From contig QZCP01000446.1 of assembly GCA_003956705.1 (NCBI GenBank), positions 124,001 through 188,000 of the forward strand: a DNA stretch of 64,000 nucleotides, read 5' to 3'. This document shows, piece by piece, positions 35,073 to 47,031 of the stretch. The notes under the pieces are model-generated. The model was not told the DNA's origin. It ran no database searches and saw only the letters and a list, made by a program, of their open reading frames with translations. The stretch is from Brevipalpus yothersi (taxonomy: Eukaryota; Arthropoda; Arachnida; Trombidiformes; Tenuipalpidae). Made by a program: the position numbers and the translations under genes. The first letter of the stretch is position 1. Each line of letters begins with the position of its first letter.

Positions 35073-36660
35073 ATGACTGCCATAAAGTTTACTGAGCCGC
35101 GTTCGAGTGAAAGTTCTATACCAAAACCCATTGCCGATACTGGTCGTCGAACATGTCCAACTGTTGCTCGATTGATAGTTTTTCTCATTTGTATGGTCCT
35201 CTTTTTTTGGCATGGCTATTATTTGATCAAATTTTACCTCTCATTTTCAACTCAAATTGCTACCAATCTGAGTTATGCTGAAGTTTTCGATTTACCTGGA
35301 GTCACAATTTGCCACAAAGCTGATCAATCTAATTCACCTTCCGGTTCAACGCCTGCCGATGAGGTTTTCAAAAGATACTTCAATGAAAAGGAAAAAGAAA
35401 CTGCTGAAATTAAATGTAACCTCATGATACCTACTCTCAATCAGGCCACTGGTAGTGTGGACTCATCGCCAATCGCTTGCAAAGATGTTGCACCAGTCTT
35501 GGAAAGTATTAACTATGGAATGGGTCAAAAGTGTTTAACTTTCTTCAGTCGAATAGGTCTCCGAAAGCGTGATCAGCGTAATCTGCAAATTCGATCACCA
35601 AGAGGTGGCTTACTTACCTCAAGAGATGGTGACTTGGTACGATTGGAAATTGATTTCGGTAAGAGTACACTTGCCGACGATATAGAAGTGTCCATGGCTA
35701 TTCATCAAGGTAATGAGCTGCCTAGTAGTTGGCAAAAAGTGTCAAAATTGAAGCCCGGTAACAAGTATATGACATCGTTCAGTAAGATTATTGAAAAACG
35801 TCTACCATCACCATACTCAACTAAATGCAAAATGTATGGCATGAGAGAGGAAAATGATGATGGAATGGATACTCGTAATGGCTCATCAAATGCAACATCA
35901 AATGTGAACAACAATAAAAATCGTCCAGTAAGATCACGATATGAATGTGTGGACATGTGTTTGTTGGAATTGTATCGACAAAAATGCAATTGTCTACCGA
36001 CTGATATCAGTATACGACGTCAACTTTTGAAACCAACTGATTCGTTTTGCACTAATCCAAAGTGTCAAAATTTGCGAGTTTATGGACAGGATGTGTGTGA
36101 AAATTTGCCCGAATGTAAGCCAGAATGTCGAAGAGAAATTTACAATTTCTTCACAGAAGTATCAGATTCTGGAACATCTCAGGTTCTCCACTATTATATC
36201 AATTCTCAAGGTAGAGGTAAAGTGCCTCTCTATTCTGGTAGACCGATGATTCCAAGTGGACATCTTCAAACTTATGGATTACATGTAAGTCGGTGGGAAA
36301 AGTTCAATCATCGATTCCTGATTGTGACTAATAGAAATATTTTTTTCTTTTCCTTCCATCATTTAGGAAGCGAATACTCACAGCCATTTCGTCGATGCTG
36401 GAGATATTGTCGGAGCAATTGGAGCTCTGAGTAAGGCATATCTAACTGTTCGAAAATCATCAAGTCCTGATGTAGTGTATGAACATCGTCCCAAGTACAC
36501 ATACTTTGAATTCATATTCCAAATACTCACACTCGGATGTCTCTGGTTAGGTGTATCAATTTTCACACTTTTCTGGAGGCCAATTTATTTCATATACAAA
36601 ATATTCTCATGCTTGTGTATTGGTTCACCGAAAACTAAGCCTCTGATAAGTTTAGGATAA
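35073..36660 (+). CDS. DEG/ENaC (amiloride-sensitive) cation channel subunit, 501 aa
   Basis: Exon 1 is 35073-36284 and exon 2 is 36367-36660; the phase-0 intron is 82 nt. TM1 spans ~31-52 (TVARLIVFLICMVLFFWHGY) and is followed by LSYAEVFDLPGVTICH, the post-TM1 motif of the family. The large extracellular region has the Cys-rich finger/thumb pattern, notably YECVDMCLLELYRQKCNCLP, then ENLPECKPECRREIY. TM2 contains CLWLGVSIFTLFW, with GVS (466-468) matching the G-x-S selectivity filter. Three such subunits form a Na+-permeable channel gated by peptides, acid, mechanical force or other ligands; which one applies here cannot be read. An Asn-rich, low-complexity insert (MDTRNGSSNATSNVNNNKN) precedes the Cys block. 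The acidic residue common just after the filter in degenerin TM2 is replaced by FW. Poly(A) signal at 36805. Confidence 0.88.
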
Positions 36661-36804
36661 TTCAGTAGTAAAGTCAAAATGAAATGAATCAATCATCTCA
36701 ATCACCAATCAAGAAAAAAAATTCAATCAAATTTTTTATCAAAATTTTGCTTCAAGAATGTCAATACCAATTCATTGATGAATTAATAGCAGAAAAATTA
36801 AATC

Positions 36805-36810
36805 AATAAA
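36805..36810 (+). other. Poly(A) signal AATAAA
   Basis: 145 nt downstream of the DEG/ENaC stop codon. Confidence 0.5.
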
Positions 36811-37320
36811 GTGAAATAGAATAGTCAAAAGTTTTTATGTTAATTCAGGTTGAGACTAAAAACCGTTGATTTATACTCAGATTAAATGTTCTCCCGAATT
36901 GGAGTGTCTGATGAGTGAACTAAAATAGAACAGCTTCGGACATTACCATTTAAGGAGTGTCTCTCACGATTCATTCAACCAGAATTACCCAAAACTCAAC
37001 ATCCTGATATGAATACATCTCAATATTTCACTTTATCGCTGTAATTACATTGTGTGTTGTAATGTATTGTTTGATATAATTACCTTTTCCTTCTCATCAC
37101 CTAAAACGCCCTGATCTTTTCCGTTATTCTCTCTTAACTGCTTCACATCATAATTTGGGATTGATTTATTCTCCTTTTCTTCAGTGATTTGATGAATATT
37201 CGTTTTGATTGTCAATCGAGGAACCAGTAACTAGAAACTGTATTTGTTCCAGTAGATTTGTGGTTTGTAGTAGATTAGTGTGTGTGTTCTGTGGGGTCCA
37301 CATTTGTTGCTTTTACTCAT
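36811..37320. other. Intergenic region
   Basis: No supported feature. ORFs overlapping 37209-37506 in other frames are shadows of the four-TM gene. Confidence 0.5.
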
Positions 37321-37701
37321 ATGGCAGAGTTGAAAGACATTTTTTTCACCATCTTCAGATGGATCATAATGATTGTTACGGCAATAAATTTCATCGTAAT
37401 CACGATATACTTTCTTCGATACATACGAAACATCGGTGTTGAGGGTTGGATACAGCTTATCCTCAGCTACGTACTGATGTTCTTTGGATTTTTTGGTGCA
37501 TATCAAATTGATTTGGTTTACATCCTCATCTATGCAGTTGCATTAACTTTGCAGCTTATCTCATTCTCTTTTGGCTATGGCTTTGGGATTGCTTATGAAG
37601 GTACAACAGGCTTGCTGGCCATCTCTTCCTGGATATTCGCTGGTATGCTTCATTTTCTGAGGCCAAATCTGATCAACATCTCAATGAGAAGCACTCAGTG
37701 A
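37321..37701 (+). CDS. Small four-TM orphan membrane protein, 126 aa
   Basis: ATG at 37321 gives MAELKDIFFTIFRWIIM and four hydrophobic segments covering nearly the whole protein: IFRWIIMIVTAINFIVITI, WIQLILSYVLMFFGFFG, LVYILIYAVALTLQLISF and GLLAISSWIFAGMLHF. A conserved-looking turn, YGFGIAYEGTT, precedes TM4. The earlier in-frame start at 37282 is not an ATG-initiated extension with any feature. There are no cysteines and few charges apart from the TM1-TM2 connector (LRYIRNIGVEG). The layout recalls small MARVEL- or tetraspan-like proteins, but no signature is visible. I do not recognise it. It lies between DEG/ENaC and ALG8 on the same strand. Confidence 0.5.
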   Translation: MAELKDIFFTIFRWIIMIVTAINFIVITIYFLRYIRNIGVEGWIQLILSYVLMFFGFFGAYQIDLVYILIYAVALTLQLISFSFGYGFGIAYEGTTGLLAISSWIFAGMLHFLRPNLINISMRSTQ

Positions 37702-38502
37702 TAATAATCAAGATTTTGAACTCATTTCATCGAAATTTGATCTCTTAGATCATTTTCATTCGCCAAACATTTGCTTAAAGTATATTCAAACATTTTCCCT
37801 GATCAATCTTGGCCAAAAAATAATCATCAAAAAATTCTTCAACCATCAATCATAGAGATAATTTAATCAGTTTCTCACCAAAAATTTTGTACTGACAAGT
37901 ATCGAATCATTGAAGAATGGACATTAAAGCAAGAAATCAAAATCAAACAATTTAAATTAATCCGAAATTAAACAAAATTAAAAGAATTGAATTTTTTATT
38001 TTTATTTGATCAACCCAAAACATTCTGCGCAAACGCGACAAGCCAAAATGTATACATTTTGCAAAACATCAAAACAAAACCAAACAAGCGTGCTAATAAA
38101 AAGGTTGTGTTTACAATGTGCCGGTTTTGAATAATAATTAATCTTGAACAATTATCTATAATCAAGGTCAATTAATTTAATGTTCATCATTTGTTACTAG
38201 TCATTCGATTTTCTCTGTTGATTTTGGATATCGAGAATGCTTAATTACTCTGCATACATCTTGGGATTGCAATGGATTTATGTGTGAGGTGTACATTGGT
38301 TAGGTGTCAATGCCAGATGTCATGATTTTTTGGTTGGTAATCGCAATTTGATGTCATATGGATGGATAGGAAAGATAAATGGTCAATGTACTCATAGTGT
38401 TGTGTGTCTGGGGTAATCAAATTTTGGTGATTGATTGGTAAAGTTTGTGCATCATTACTGTCTCTGGTCTATTGGAGGGAAAAAACACTTTATTTGCGAA
38501 TT
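37702..38502. other. Region between the four-TM gene and ALG8; probable ALG8 promoter
   Basis: AT-rich, with a CpG-bearing motif TGCGCAAACGCG at 38026-38037 that resembles an imperfect NRF1 site and stands out from its surroundings. No other feature. Confidence 0.4.
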
Positions 38503-40170
38503 ATGTATAGCAACTCAATAACTCCAATTTCAACTGCTACTATGGATCTCTTTTATCTCATAAGTGTGTCCATTACGGTAACTTGTCTTAAGTTTCTTCT
38601 TTTACCATCTTATCAATCGACAGACTTTGAGGTACATCGTAATTGGCTTGCAATCACATATAGTAAGCCATTGTCACAATGGTATACCGAAAGTACAAGC
38701 AAATGGACTCTCGATTATCCGCCATTATTTGCTTGGTTTGAATTTGCTTTGTCACAATTTGCTGTATATTTTGATCCTGATATGTTGAAAATATCTGCCA
38801 CCGGTTACATAAGTTATTATACGATACTTTTTCAACGTTTAACGGTTAACATTACCGATTTTGTTTATGTTTATGCGGCCTATCAGTGGATAAAGATAAT
38901 GAAACTATCCAAAAAAGTTAGCAATGTCAAGGTTCGAGATGAACTTTATCATCCATCATTCATACTCTCCTTTCTGTTTCTCTGGAATCCTGGTCTACTC
39001 ATCATCGATCACATGCATTTCCAGTATAATGGTCTATTGAGTGGAATATTTCTTCTATCAATCGCTCGGATGGTTCAACATCGAGAGGTGGAATCAGCAT
39101 TCTGGTTTGCTGTCCTGTTGAACATGAAACAAATTTATCTCTATGTTGCACCAATCTATTTTGTCTATCTACTACGATCGTATTGTATGGATAAGGATGG
39201 TAAATTCTTGATGAAAAATTTCATCGAACTTGCCAGTGTGGTGAGTCTTGTTTTTCTGTTCTCATGGACACCATTCATCTATCTGGGACAAACTAAACAA
39301 GTGCTCAGTCGCCTTTTTCCATTCGGTCGTGGCTTAACTCATGCCTATTGGGCACCCAATTTTTGGGCTCTCTACAATGGTCTGGACAAATTACTGTCAT
39401 TCCTGCTGGGTAGGAAAAGTCAATCGTTAACCCGGGGTCTCGTAAAACAGGATAATCATACAGTTTTACCCAATGTCCCACCTTTCAGTACAATTATATT
39501 CTGCTGCCTAGCGATGATAGTGAGTATATTGTCATCTTTATGAAAATCATCGCAATCTCAAATTATTATTATTGACCTATTTTCTTGTTTTCTTCCTGTA
39601 TTATAGCCTCTTTTGATTAATGTTTGGCGTAAAGCTGGAAAGAATAGAAGAAATATTACTCTTTTCACGCGCTCAGTGGTCGCATGCGCTTTTGTATCAT
39701 TTATTTTCGGCTATCATGTCCATGAGAAGGCTATACTATTGGCTTGGTTACCCTTAACTCCTCTCGCTCTACTATCAGTGATTGACGCTAACATTTATAT
39801 TGTCTTATCTACATTGGGAACATTTTCATTTTTCCCTCTGCTGATAAAAGAGGCTGAAACACCTACGAAAATATGCCTATTAATCATATATGGAATGTAC
39901 ACTTATCAATCCTTAAGCAAACTTCATGGACTGACTGGAAATAATGGGACAAAGAGTCGACCTATTCATATGCTTGAACTCATTTACCTCACAGGAATTC
40001 CTGTTCTTCAATTCATCCACTCGTTCGGTGCTTATTTTTCCGATACACTCGCACGAATGGAATTTCTACCTCTACTTTTGATATCAACTTATTGTGCCTT
40101 CGGTATGACTTTTCTTTTCGTCAAGAGCTATTTTCTGTCGCTCCTAGTGGACATTTCTGATAATATTTGA
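38503..40170 (+). CDS. ALG8: ALG8, dolichyl-P-Glc:Glc1Man9GlcNAc2-PP-dolichol alpha-1,3-glucosyltransferase, 526 aa
   Basis: Exon 1 is 38503-39519 and exon 2 is 39607-40170; the phase-0 intron is 87 nt. The enzyme adds the second glucose to the lipid-linked oligosaccharide in the ER lumen before transfer to protein (N-glycosylation). The ALG6/ALG8 family signature is near-intact: STDFEVHRNWLAITYSKPL (with the luminal catalytic-type acidic residues), SKWTLDYPPLFAWFEF, LLIIDHMHFQYNGLLSGIFL, LLNMKQIYLYVAPIYFVYLL, LSRLFPFGRGLTHAYWAPN and FWALYNGLDK. In exon 2, FGYHVHEKAILLAWLPLTP is the typical late loop/TM. About a dozen TM segments are expected and seen. Start: ATG 38503 is chosen; ATG 38542 (MDLFYLISVS) is also plausible. 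Length matches the human protein (526 aa). Poly(A) signal at 40206. Confidence 0.95.
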
Positions 40171-40205
40171 GTGCTAGCATCCCATCTCAAATTAATTTAT
40201 AATGC

Positions 40206-40211
40206 AATAAA
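40206..40211 (+). other. Poly(A) signal AATAAA
   Basis: 36 nt after the ALG8 stop codon. Confidence 0.6.
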
Positions 40212-40379
40212 TGTTAATGCTAATCAGCTCTCTGTATCATTAGATTTTGTTTCATCAAAAAACAGTATTATCAATCAATCAACATCATCAACTATCAAAA
40301 TTTGATGCTCTCACAGGCTTTCACGAATGGCCAAAAAAATCAAAGATTTCACCTAAATTTTGTAACATAGTTTCACGAT

Positions 40380-41240
40380 TTCAGAAATGAAACAGCACCC
40401 TTTCCCAAAAAATGAGCATTGATTCAATCGAAAGTCATAGTGAAGAATCAAGTTCAGAGATTAATGAAGATGTCTAACTCTTTGAAAACTCTTACCGACA
40501 GGAACCCAGGAAAAGCCCCTTACTAATGATGCTTAAATGATTTCAGCACTCTTTCGATTTAAACCAGGGAATAGAATCTCTCTCAGCTTACTAGTCACAT
40601 GCTATTTCAAGGAAATTGCAAAATTTGATGATACATCTCCACTATCTAATCACATCGTACAGCATCGTGACCAACATTGGGCCAAACGAAATAATGTGAT
40701 GGATAATTTGATTTAGTGGGATTAACAATCAATTACTTACAGTATCAGCAATAGTTTAACATTCTCTGATTTTGAGCCTCCAGTTAAATCATGCATACAT
40801 TTAGAGCCTGATGTTGGTGATAAAATCAATATCTTATGTAAGTTATGCATCCCAAAAGACTTTGTCTCTTTCAAGGTGAATTTGTATGGATCATTTTCAC
40901 ATAACCAAATAACTCAATTACTTTCGATGAGTGGTTCTACAAGTTTCCCACTCATGGATGAGTCAAATTTTGAATTCATTCAGTCATAGAATACATCACT
41001 TTCCAAGAAATAAATCCTCTCCGATGAAGATCTGAATGTCATCAGAGTCATTTGGGATTACAGTTAAATTTTAATGAACATTCCACTTCATTTAGGCTGA
41101 AGGATAGCAAATTGGAGCCTCTTGTTAGCCATTCTATTGTAATGTCCACCATTAAGAACAATGTGGATCCCAGAAAAATGCCAATCTCATTGACAAGAAG
41201 GAATAATACCCTTCATGATAATCATCCTGGTTTTTGATCC
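40380..41240 (+). pseudogene. Coding-like but frame-broken stretch, possible transposon or gene remnant
   Basis: Successive plus-strand fragments in different frames read like protein: an acidic piece near 40410 (MSIDSIESHSEESSSEINED, then stop); a 56-codon ORF starting MISALFRFKPGNRISLS and including LSNHIVQHRDQHWAKRNN; a piece at ~40745-40989 with SLTFSDFEPPVKSCIHLEPD, INILCKLCIPKDF and GSFSHNQITQ; and a last ORF at 41052-41237. The C-x2-C followed by an S-F-x-H pattern weakly recalls BED/hAT-type zinc fingers. Stops and frame changes every 60-80 codons suggest decay, though small exons (acceptor TACTTACAG near 40740) are another explanation. Confidence 0.3.
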
Positions 41241-41618
41241 TCCATCCCACCAACAGACACCAATTGTCAACGTTAAAACAAAGTCCAACATCTATTCTAA
41301 CCTATGCTCAAAATAGACATTATTTATTCATGTTTAAATAGAAACGCAACATATCAACAAACACACAACTCTTCAAGTTCAAACTGGGTATACCTATTGG
41401 GAAAAAACACGATAAGCAATGAAATTACCAGGATGATCCAATTAATTCACCGGATGTTGACTTATTTATCATCCGATATGATATTGCTGTAGTTGACATT
41501 TTCCATCATGCTCAGCCATTTGATTGTCACCGTAAGCACTCCTCATGTATTCTACTATATTTTTCATATCTATATGTTTACTCACTCCTTACATCACAAA
41601 TGCTCTCAAAAAGAATAC

Positions 41619-41718
<100 letters not shown>

Positions 41719-41735
41719 TTTTGAACAAGCTATGA

Positions 41736-42584
41736 TGATATTTTGACACTCAAAGTTAGGTCTATGGATAAATAAATAATATCAATTTGGTTTGTATGGG
41801 TTTGAGAGGGGGTTTATGATAGAGAGCTTCCTCTCCACTCCAATGTTCTTGGGATCATAATATGTACCATTTTGGTATTCTTTCATAATTTCAATCGAAA
41901 AGAGTATAGAATTGCATTTGTAAAAGATCCACATATTCTTCATACTTCCACTCTTCCTCGCTAACATGACATTTGAAAGCGTTAAATCAATTTTCGACAT
42001 CAATTGAGTCTTTTTCTGGATGCTATTGGAATCTTCAATGACCAGGCTAACATGACCAGTTTTGATTTTCGGAATCAAATGTTGATCATATTCTTTTGAA
42101 TTCCTTCAAATGGAGATGTAATGGTTTTTAAGCTACAATAGAGAAACAAGTGAGTTTGAAAAGAGAGGAAGAAATTGGTTTCGATTGTCTCTTCCTTATT
42201 CACTTTTGAGTGCCTTGAACTCGAATGTTGGCACGTTTCTGAGCCTCAGTAACAATGAAATCATTTATCCTGAGCAACTGAATGGCTTGAAATAAACAAG
42301 AGTCGAAAAACGATGGAATTTCTTTATTAATGCTCCACAGAAAGAGAGGCTAGAGGGAATATTTTTTTATCACTTATTTACTTAACTTCATTGGATCACT
42401 GATTCAAGACGTTACATATGGCAGATTAGTAGTAATCAAGTTGACAGAATTTTCTACCAAATTTGTGTGCATATAATAGAAGCAAGCCAATAGGTATTTC
42501 TTCTGATGATAGATGAACAAACTTTACCGGGAAATTTTTTTCTCCAATCCACTTTAATGGCCCATTCCTCCCCAGTATTTTCGG
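41736..42584. other. 3' flank of the tachykinin-like gene
   Basis: A minus ORF at 41782-42078 (98 codons, KTGHVSLVIEDSNSIQKK, LARKSGSMKNMW) has coding-like composition. It could be a separate exon or gene; a minus-strand acceptor (TTTCTCTATTGTAG) lies near 42135. No tachykinin-like repeats were found here. Confidence 0.35.
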
Positions 42585-44291
42585 TCAACCTCGGACTCCA
42601 AGGAACATATTCTTGTACGGATCATTGTTTTCTCTTTTAAAGTGAATCAGTGGGTGATCATTCCAACCTCTAGTGAAACCTCTTACAAAGCCTCTGGCTC
42701 TTGGTCTCAATGAGAATGCCGATCGTCGATCATCCATTGCTGAGAGGTAACCTTGATTGCGAATGGCAGAGAGCTCATCCGATTGATCATCGTTGCGGAA
42801 TAATTCATAAGCAATTCTGAAATTATATTCATGAAGAAGGGAATAATTCATTCAAGTCTGATCATAAGTGATGAAGGAAGCAAAAAAATTTTTTGCTATC
42901 TGAGCCTTTACACTCTTGGGTATAAATCACAAAATTTTTCTGAACATACTGGCAGAATACTAAATTTATGTTCTATGAAGATCATGTTCCTCGATCGAAG
43001 ACGTATTGATCAATTCCACTTTTATGTTATAAAGTATTCTTCCAAAAGCTAGCATTTGTGTTATCTTCTGAGGATTTTTCTTTCCAAGTTTCTCATAAAT
43101 CATGATTTGAGCATCTCATTTGAACCATAATTAAGCTTTTTCATTTAACTAACTAATGTTCTTCGATTCTCAGGGAGAGATGGAAGAAATTCGCTTATGA
43201 ACTTTAGGCGACTGGCTGAAAAGTTACAGTTTTCATGTGATATTTCCTGTTGGAGTGATATTTAAAGTCAAATCAATCCAAAAATAACTGACCATCAGAT
43301 CACTCACAAAATATAACACCATTGCAGAATAATATGTTTCCCCAAGTTTTAACAGCACCTCAGAAGTTGAACATATTTTTCATCTCTAAATTTCCTCTGA
43401 GGAAATCGAGAAATTCACACATTCATTAGATACTTAAGCTGGGTTGGTTAAGTCAGAGATTTGGAGAAACTTTGATGTCATACTAACCAAGAATTACACT
43501 ACTGTATACTTGTATAACAATCAATAAGCAATGTGAGTTGTGAGATTCCTTACTCATTGACTCAACTATAATTGGATTAATTGTATAATTTAGCTATTCT
43601 TCCAAAGGTAGAGGAATCTTAAGAATGGTTCGCAGGCGAGAAAAATAAATAGTAACTTTTGTAATCTCTACTGACGACATTCTCCAAATTCTTTTTTTTA
43701 ACTTTCCCTCCCATTTAAAGAGTTATAAATAGTGAGAATTTCTCAATGCTGAAGGTAATAATAACATTTACTGACAGGTTGTAAAAAGATGGATGTAATT
43801 TTATAGAGTGTTTGAGGAAAGTTCTTCAAACTAATGAAGATCTATCTTACTTTCTCTCGATGAACTATAAATGATCTATCAATTGCATTTCTGAAATCAT
43901 AAACATAGATCCTTAATTCATGTCAGATAGGCATAGTTAGTACTAATTGAAAACTGAAAAGTTGAGTGAAGGATATCTAACTGCTGAACCTCAATCAGCA
44001 AAAATAACCAGTGTAATTCTTTCAAGTCCATCAATATCGAAGTTTCCGACAAAAACCATTGAATTCGTTTGGAAATAAAATCAAATTGATTACTCACTTG
44101 GGAAAAATAGCACGTAGCTTGCGCTCAAAAGGTATCAGAGCTGCTGGAGCTAATTCATGAGAGGTATTTTCAAGAGATTCATTCTCAACTGGACTCGGTG
44201 TGTTCTCTTGACTAGATGCAAATTGTATGGTCAAAGATAAAGACAATAATACCATCAGCAATAAATGGAATATCACCGTATATAGGGACAT
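42585..44291 (-). CDS. Tk: Tachykinin-like neuropeptide precursor, 141 aa
   Basis: Exon 1 is 44098-44291 and exon 2 is 42585-42816. The 1281-nt intron (donor CCCAA|GTGAGT, acceptor AATTTCAG|AATT) is phase 2 and the join is exact. Residues 1-~27 form a signal peptide (IFHLLLMVLLSLSLTIQF core, then ASSQ). An acidic spacer follows. At 125-126 a dibasic KR precedes the last 15 residues, ENNDPYKNMFLGVRG, immediately before the stop. FLGVR plus a C-terminal Gly for amidation is the hallmark (FxGxR-amide) of arthropod tachykinin-related peptides, ligands of the TkR GPCR. Cleavage and amidation would give a 14-residue peptide ending FLGVR-NH2. Another dibasic (RR, 95-96) precedes SAFSLRPRARGFVRGFTRGW, an Arg/Gly-rich stretch. 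Known arthropod precursors usually hold several copies; only one is evident here. The in-frame GTG at 44333 was rejected in favour of ATG 44291. Confidence 0.72.
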
Positions 44292-44342
44292 ACTGGATGA
44301 GAAGAGAGAAGGTGAACACACAAGAATGTTCACTAAATGAAC

Positions 44343-44352
44343 TATATAAAAT
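44343..44352 (-). promoter_or_regulatory. TATA-like element of the tachykinin-like gene
   Basis: TTTTATATAG on the minus strand about 55 nt upstream of ATG 44291. Confidence 0.4.
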
Positions 44353-44441
44353 GAAACTTGTTGTTCTTCAATATTTTGGATAGTGAAAACCGATCTGACA
44401 ACTGCAGAATATGAAGCACCGAAGTTTTACTTTTCAAGCAG

Positions 44442-44445
<4 letters not shown>

Positions 44446-44478
<33 letters not shown>
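44446..44478. repeat. (GA)n microsatellite
   Basis: GA run of about 33 nt upstream of the tachykinin-like gene; the minus ORF across it is spurious. Confidence 0.9.
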
Positions 44479-44482
<4 letters not shown>

Positions 44483-47031
44483 GGAAAAAAATAATATAGG
44501 TTACAACACAGCTAGATGGTATGTGAAGTATACTGACTAAGTGTCTCTTTGCACACCTGTATCCGTATACTTGATGGCAAGAAAAAGTTCTGAGCCTTAG
44601 AACATGATACTCGAAGATACACCCAATACACACATTCCTCTTGCCCAGAACAGTATCAATGACTCTCCCACTCGACACGTTTGACGCATAAGCCCCACTA
44701 TACCAACCACTCACATGCTAACCTGCTAACCTTATCATGCATATTCTATGTACCTGTTGATTCTTTCCGAATCAATCTTGTGGTTCACTTTCAATTTCAT
44801 TATTCGAATTCGAATATGTGTATGTGTGTGTGTCTTGATAATCTTACAACGTGCTCTACTTGCCACCTACATTGTTTGCGAAACCTCTACATTCTTCAAT
44901 GTCCTGGCCAACATAAGCTTCTGTTGTTTTATTTCTTTTTTTCACTTAGAATATTTATATCTTCTTGATATTCACTGTTGGCAGGGAGAGAGAATATATC
45001 TTACTGTTTTTTTAATATTCAAAGATGTCAAGTATCATCTATTTGAACATCACTCATGAACTATTCTTATCCAGAAGATTAGCTTCACTGAAAAGCTAGC
45101 TACTTGTTGCATGTGGCCAATGCTACTTGCCCTATGTTCGTGATAGGAATAGGAATACAATATGCAGAGCTTATTTTTTGACACACTTCAGTTACTTGAA
45201 TTTTCATCAAAGTTACATCTCTACCTGTTCAATTTGTATGAATACCATTTGATGGAATAAATCATCCTTCGGTCAGGCAAAAGTTCATGAATATCATTGA
45301 ATTTGAGCATAATGTCTTGAAATTTTCCACCAGGTCATTGGCTCTGTATATAAAACTCAGCTATTGAAAATGTGTTTCTAGCTAAGGCTCAGAAAGTTTT
45401 AGTGAATATTAATTTTCGATTTCGAGCTTTGTAGAGAATCTTTTGGAAGCTAAGCTTAAATGGACCCTCTAAAAGAGAAAAACTCCATCTCTTCAATAGA
45501 TGTAGTTAAGTGATCAGATAGATGACTGAATTATTTTCACATGAGAATTCAAATAAAAGCGAAGAACTTTAGTATCATTTTATGTGGCTTGCTTTCTAGC
45601 CATGATCTTGTCCCTAATTTTACTTCAAAAAGGATTATCAATGAACGTTGGGAACTTAAGAATAAATAAAATGAGGGAATGAAAATTTCATGAAGATAGT
45701 TTACTGTCTTATTTACTTACATGCTGGTTGTAACTTGGTATACATGTCCTTCTTTTCTCTCTCAGCAAATGAATAATTCTCACCGATGACAAGATTACTT
45801 CATGCAATAGTACAAGATTTTATCAGAAAATTCCGTTGACAGCTGCAGACTATCAGTTGTAGAAAAGAATCAATATCACGAAGTTTATTAGAAAACATAC
45901 AATTCATCTAAATGATCAGACATAAATATAAAGATGAATCAATTAAACCCTAGAAAAATTTACAAAATTTCTCTCACCATCATGGTTGGGTCTCGTTTTG
46001 CTCTCATTGTGGTTGAGTCGTTGCCAAATTAGAGTGAATTCTTGAAAAGAACTCTTAATTGAAGAAGGATTGAAGTCAATCAGAATATTTCAAGATGTTG
46101 GCCCTCTAAATTTCTTAAATTTGCGGTTGTACGTTCTGTCTTTCCCAGTGTAAGTCTCTAGTCTCAACAGAGGTATCAATTCACAAAACCCTGTTGAACT
46201 CAAATGAGATCAAAATTAATCAAGATAAGTCTCTTCTGGATAAACTGGGATTCTCAGCATCATTAAATTCAGCAGTATGAAGTAACTTGATTGATAGAGA
46301 CGACATTCCGAAGATTCACAAAGAATTGGATGAAAAATTTGAGAAGACCGTTTCCGGACTCTATTGGTTGGGCATAGTTATGGTGTCTCGTTAATATTGA
46401 GTCCGCTCCTCTTCTGAACCTCTCCTCCTCTGATTTAAGCGGTGAGGGGAATGGATTTTTTACTCCTATCAATTTTTTCGATGGTAAACCTTGATACTTT
46501 TACATTAACTGTTGATTAAAAGTTCGAAAATGTACATTTTTCTCCTATTTTGGCTAGAAATACTGATAAACTTGAGGAATGGAAGTTTTTGTTCAAACTA
46601 GATCTAGTTCTAGATTCTAACAGAAGGTAGAACCATCTGTTGGTGATGATTGTGACGAAGAATCGAATATGTTGGATCCTCTTCTTTAGAACCCTAGCTT
46701 AGGAAGTTCGAAGCGGATGGGAATGTATGCGTGTCCAATTGTCTACTTCGCCAAAACTCAATTCCTTGTGCCAATGTTGTTAGATCTTAAACTTTACGTC
46801 TGAGGTTTTGAGAGGCCTTGAAAGATTTTAAATAAAATATTCGAAAATACGCATACACATCAGACACTGGCCAATGCTAAGATTTCAAAAGTTAGTAAAG
46901 CTGACTCTTAATTGGCCTTCGTAACTGACCCTCAATTTCTTGCTACAATACCACATCATAATAACCTCAGGCTACATACTCTGGTGACTTTGATAACCTT
47001 TTCTCTTATCACAATTTTGCTCTCTGACCTC
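44479..47031. other. Intergenic region
   Basis: No gene supported. A minus ORF at 46269-46472 (VKNPFPSPLKSEEERFRRG) is moderately coding-like but isolated. The last part leads into the bZIP promoter. Confidence 0.4.
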
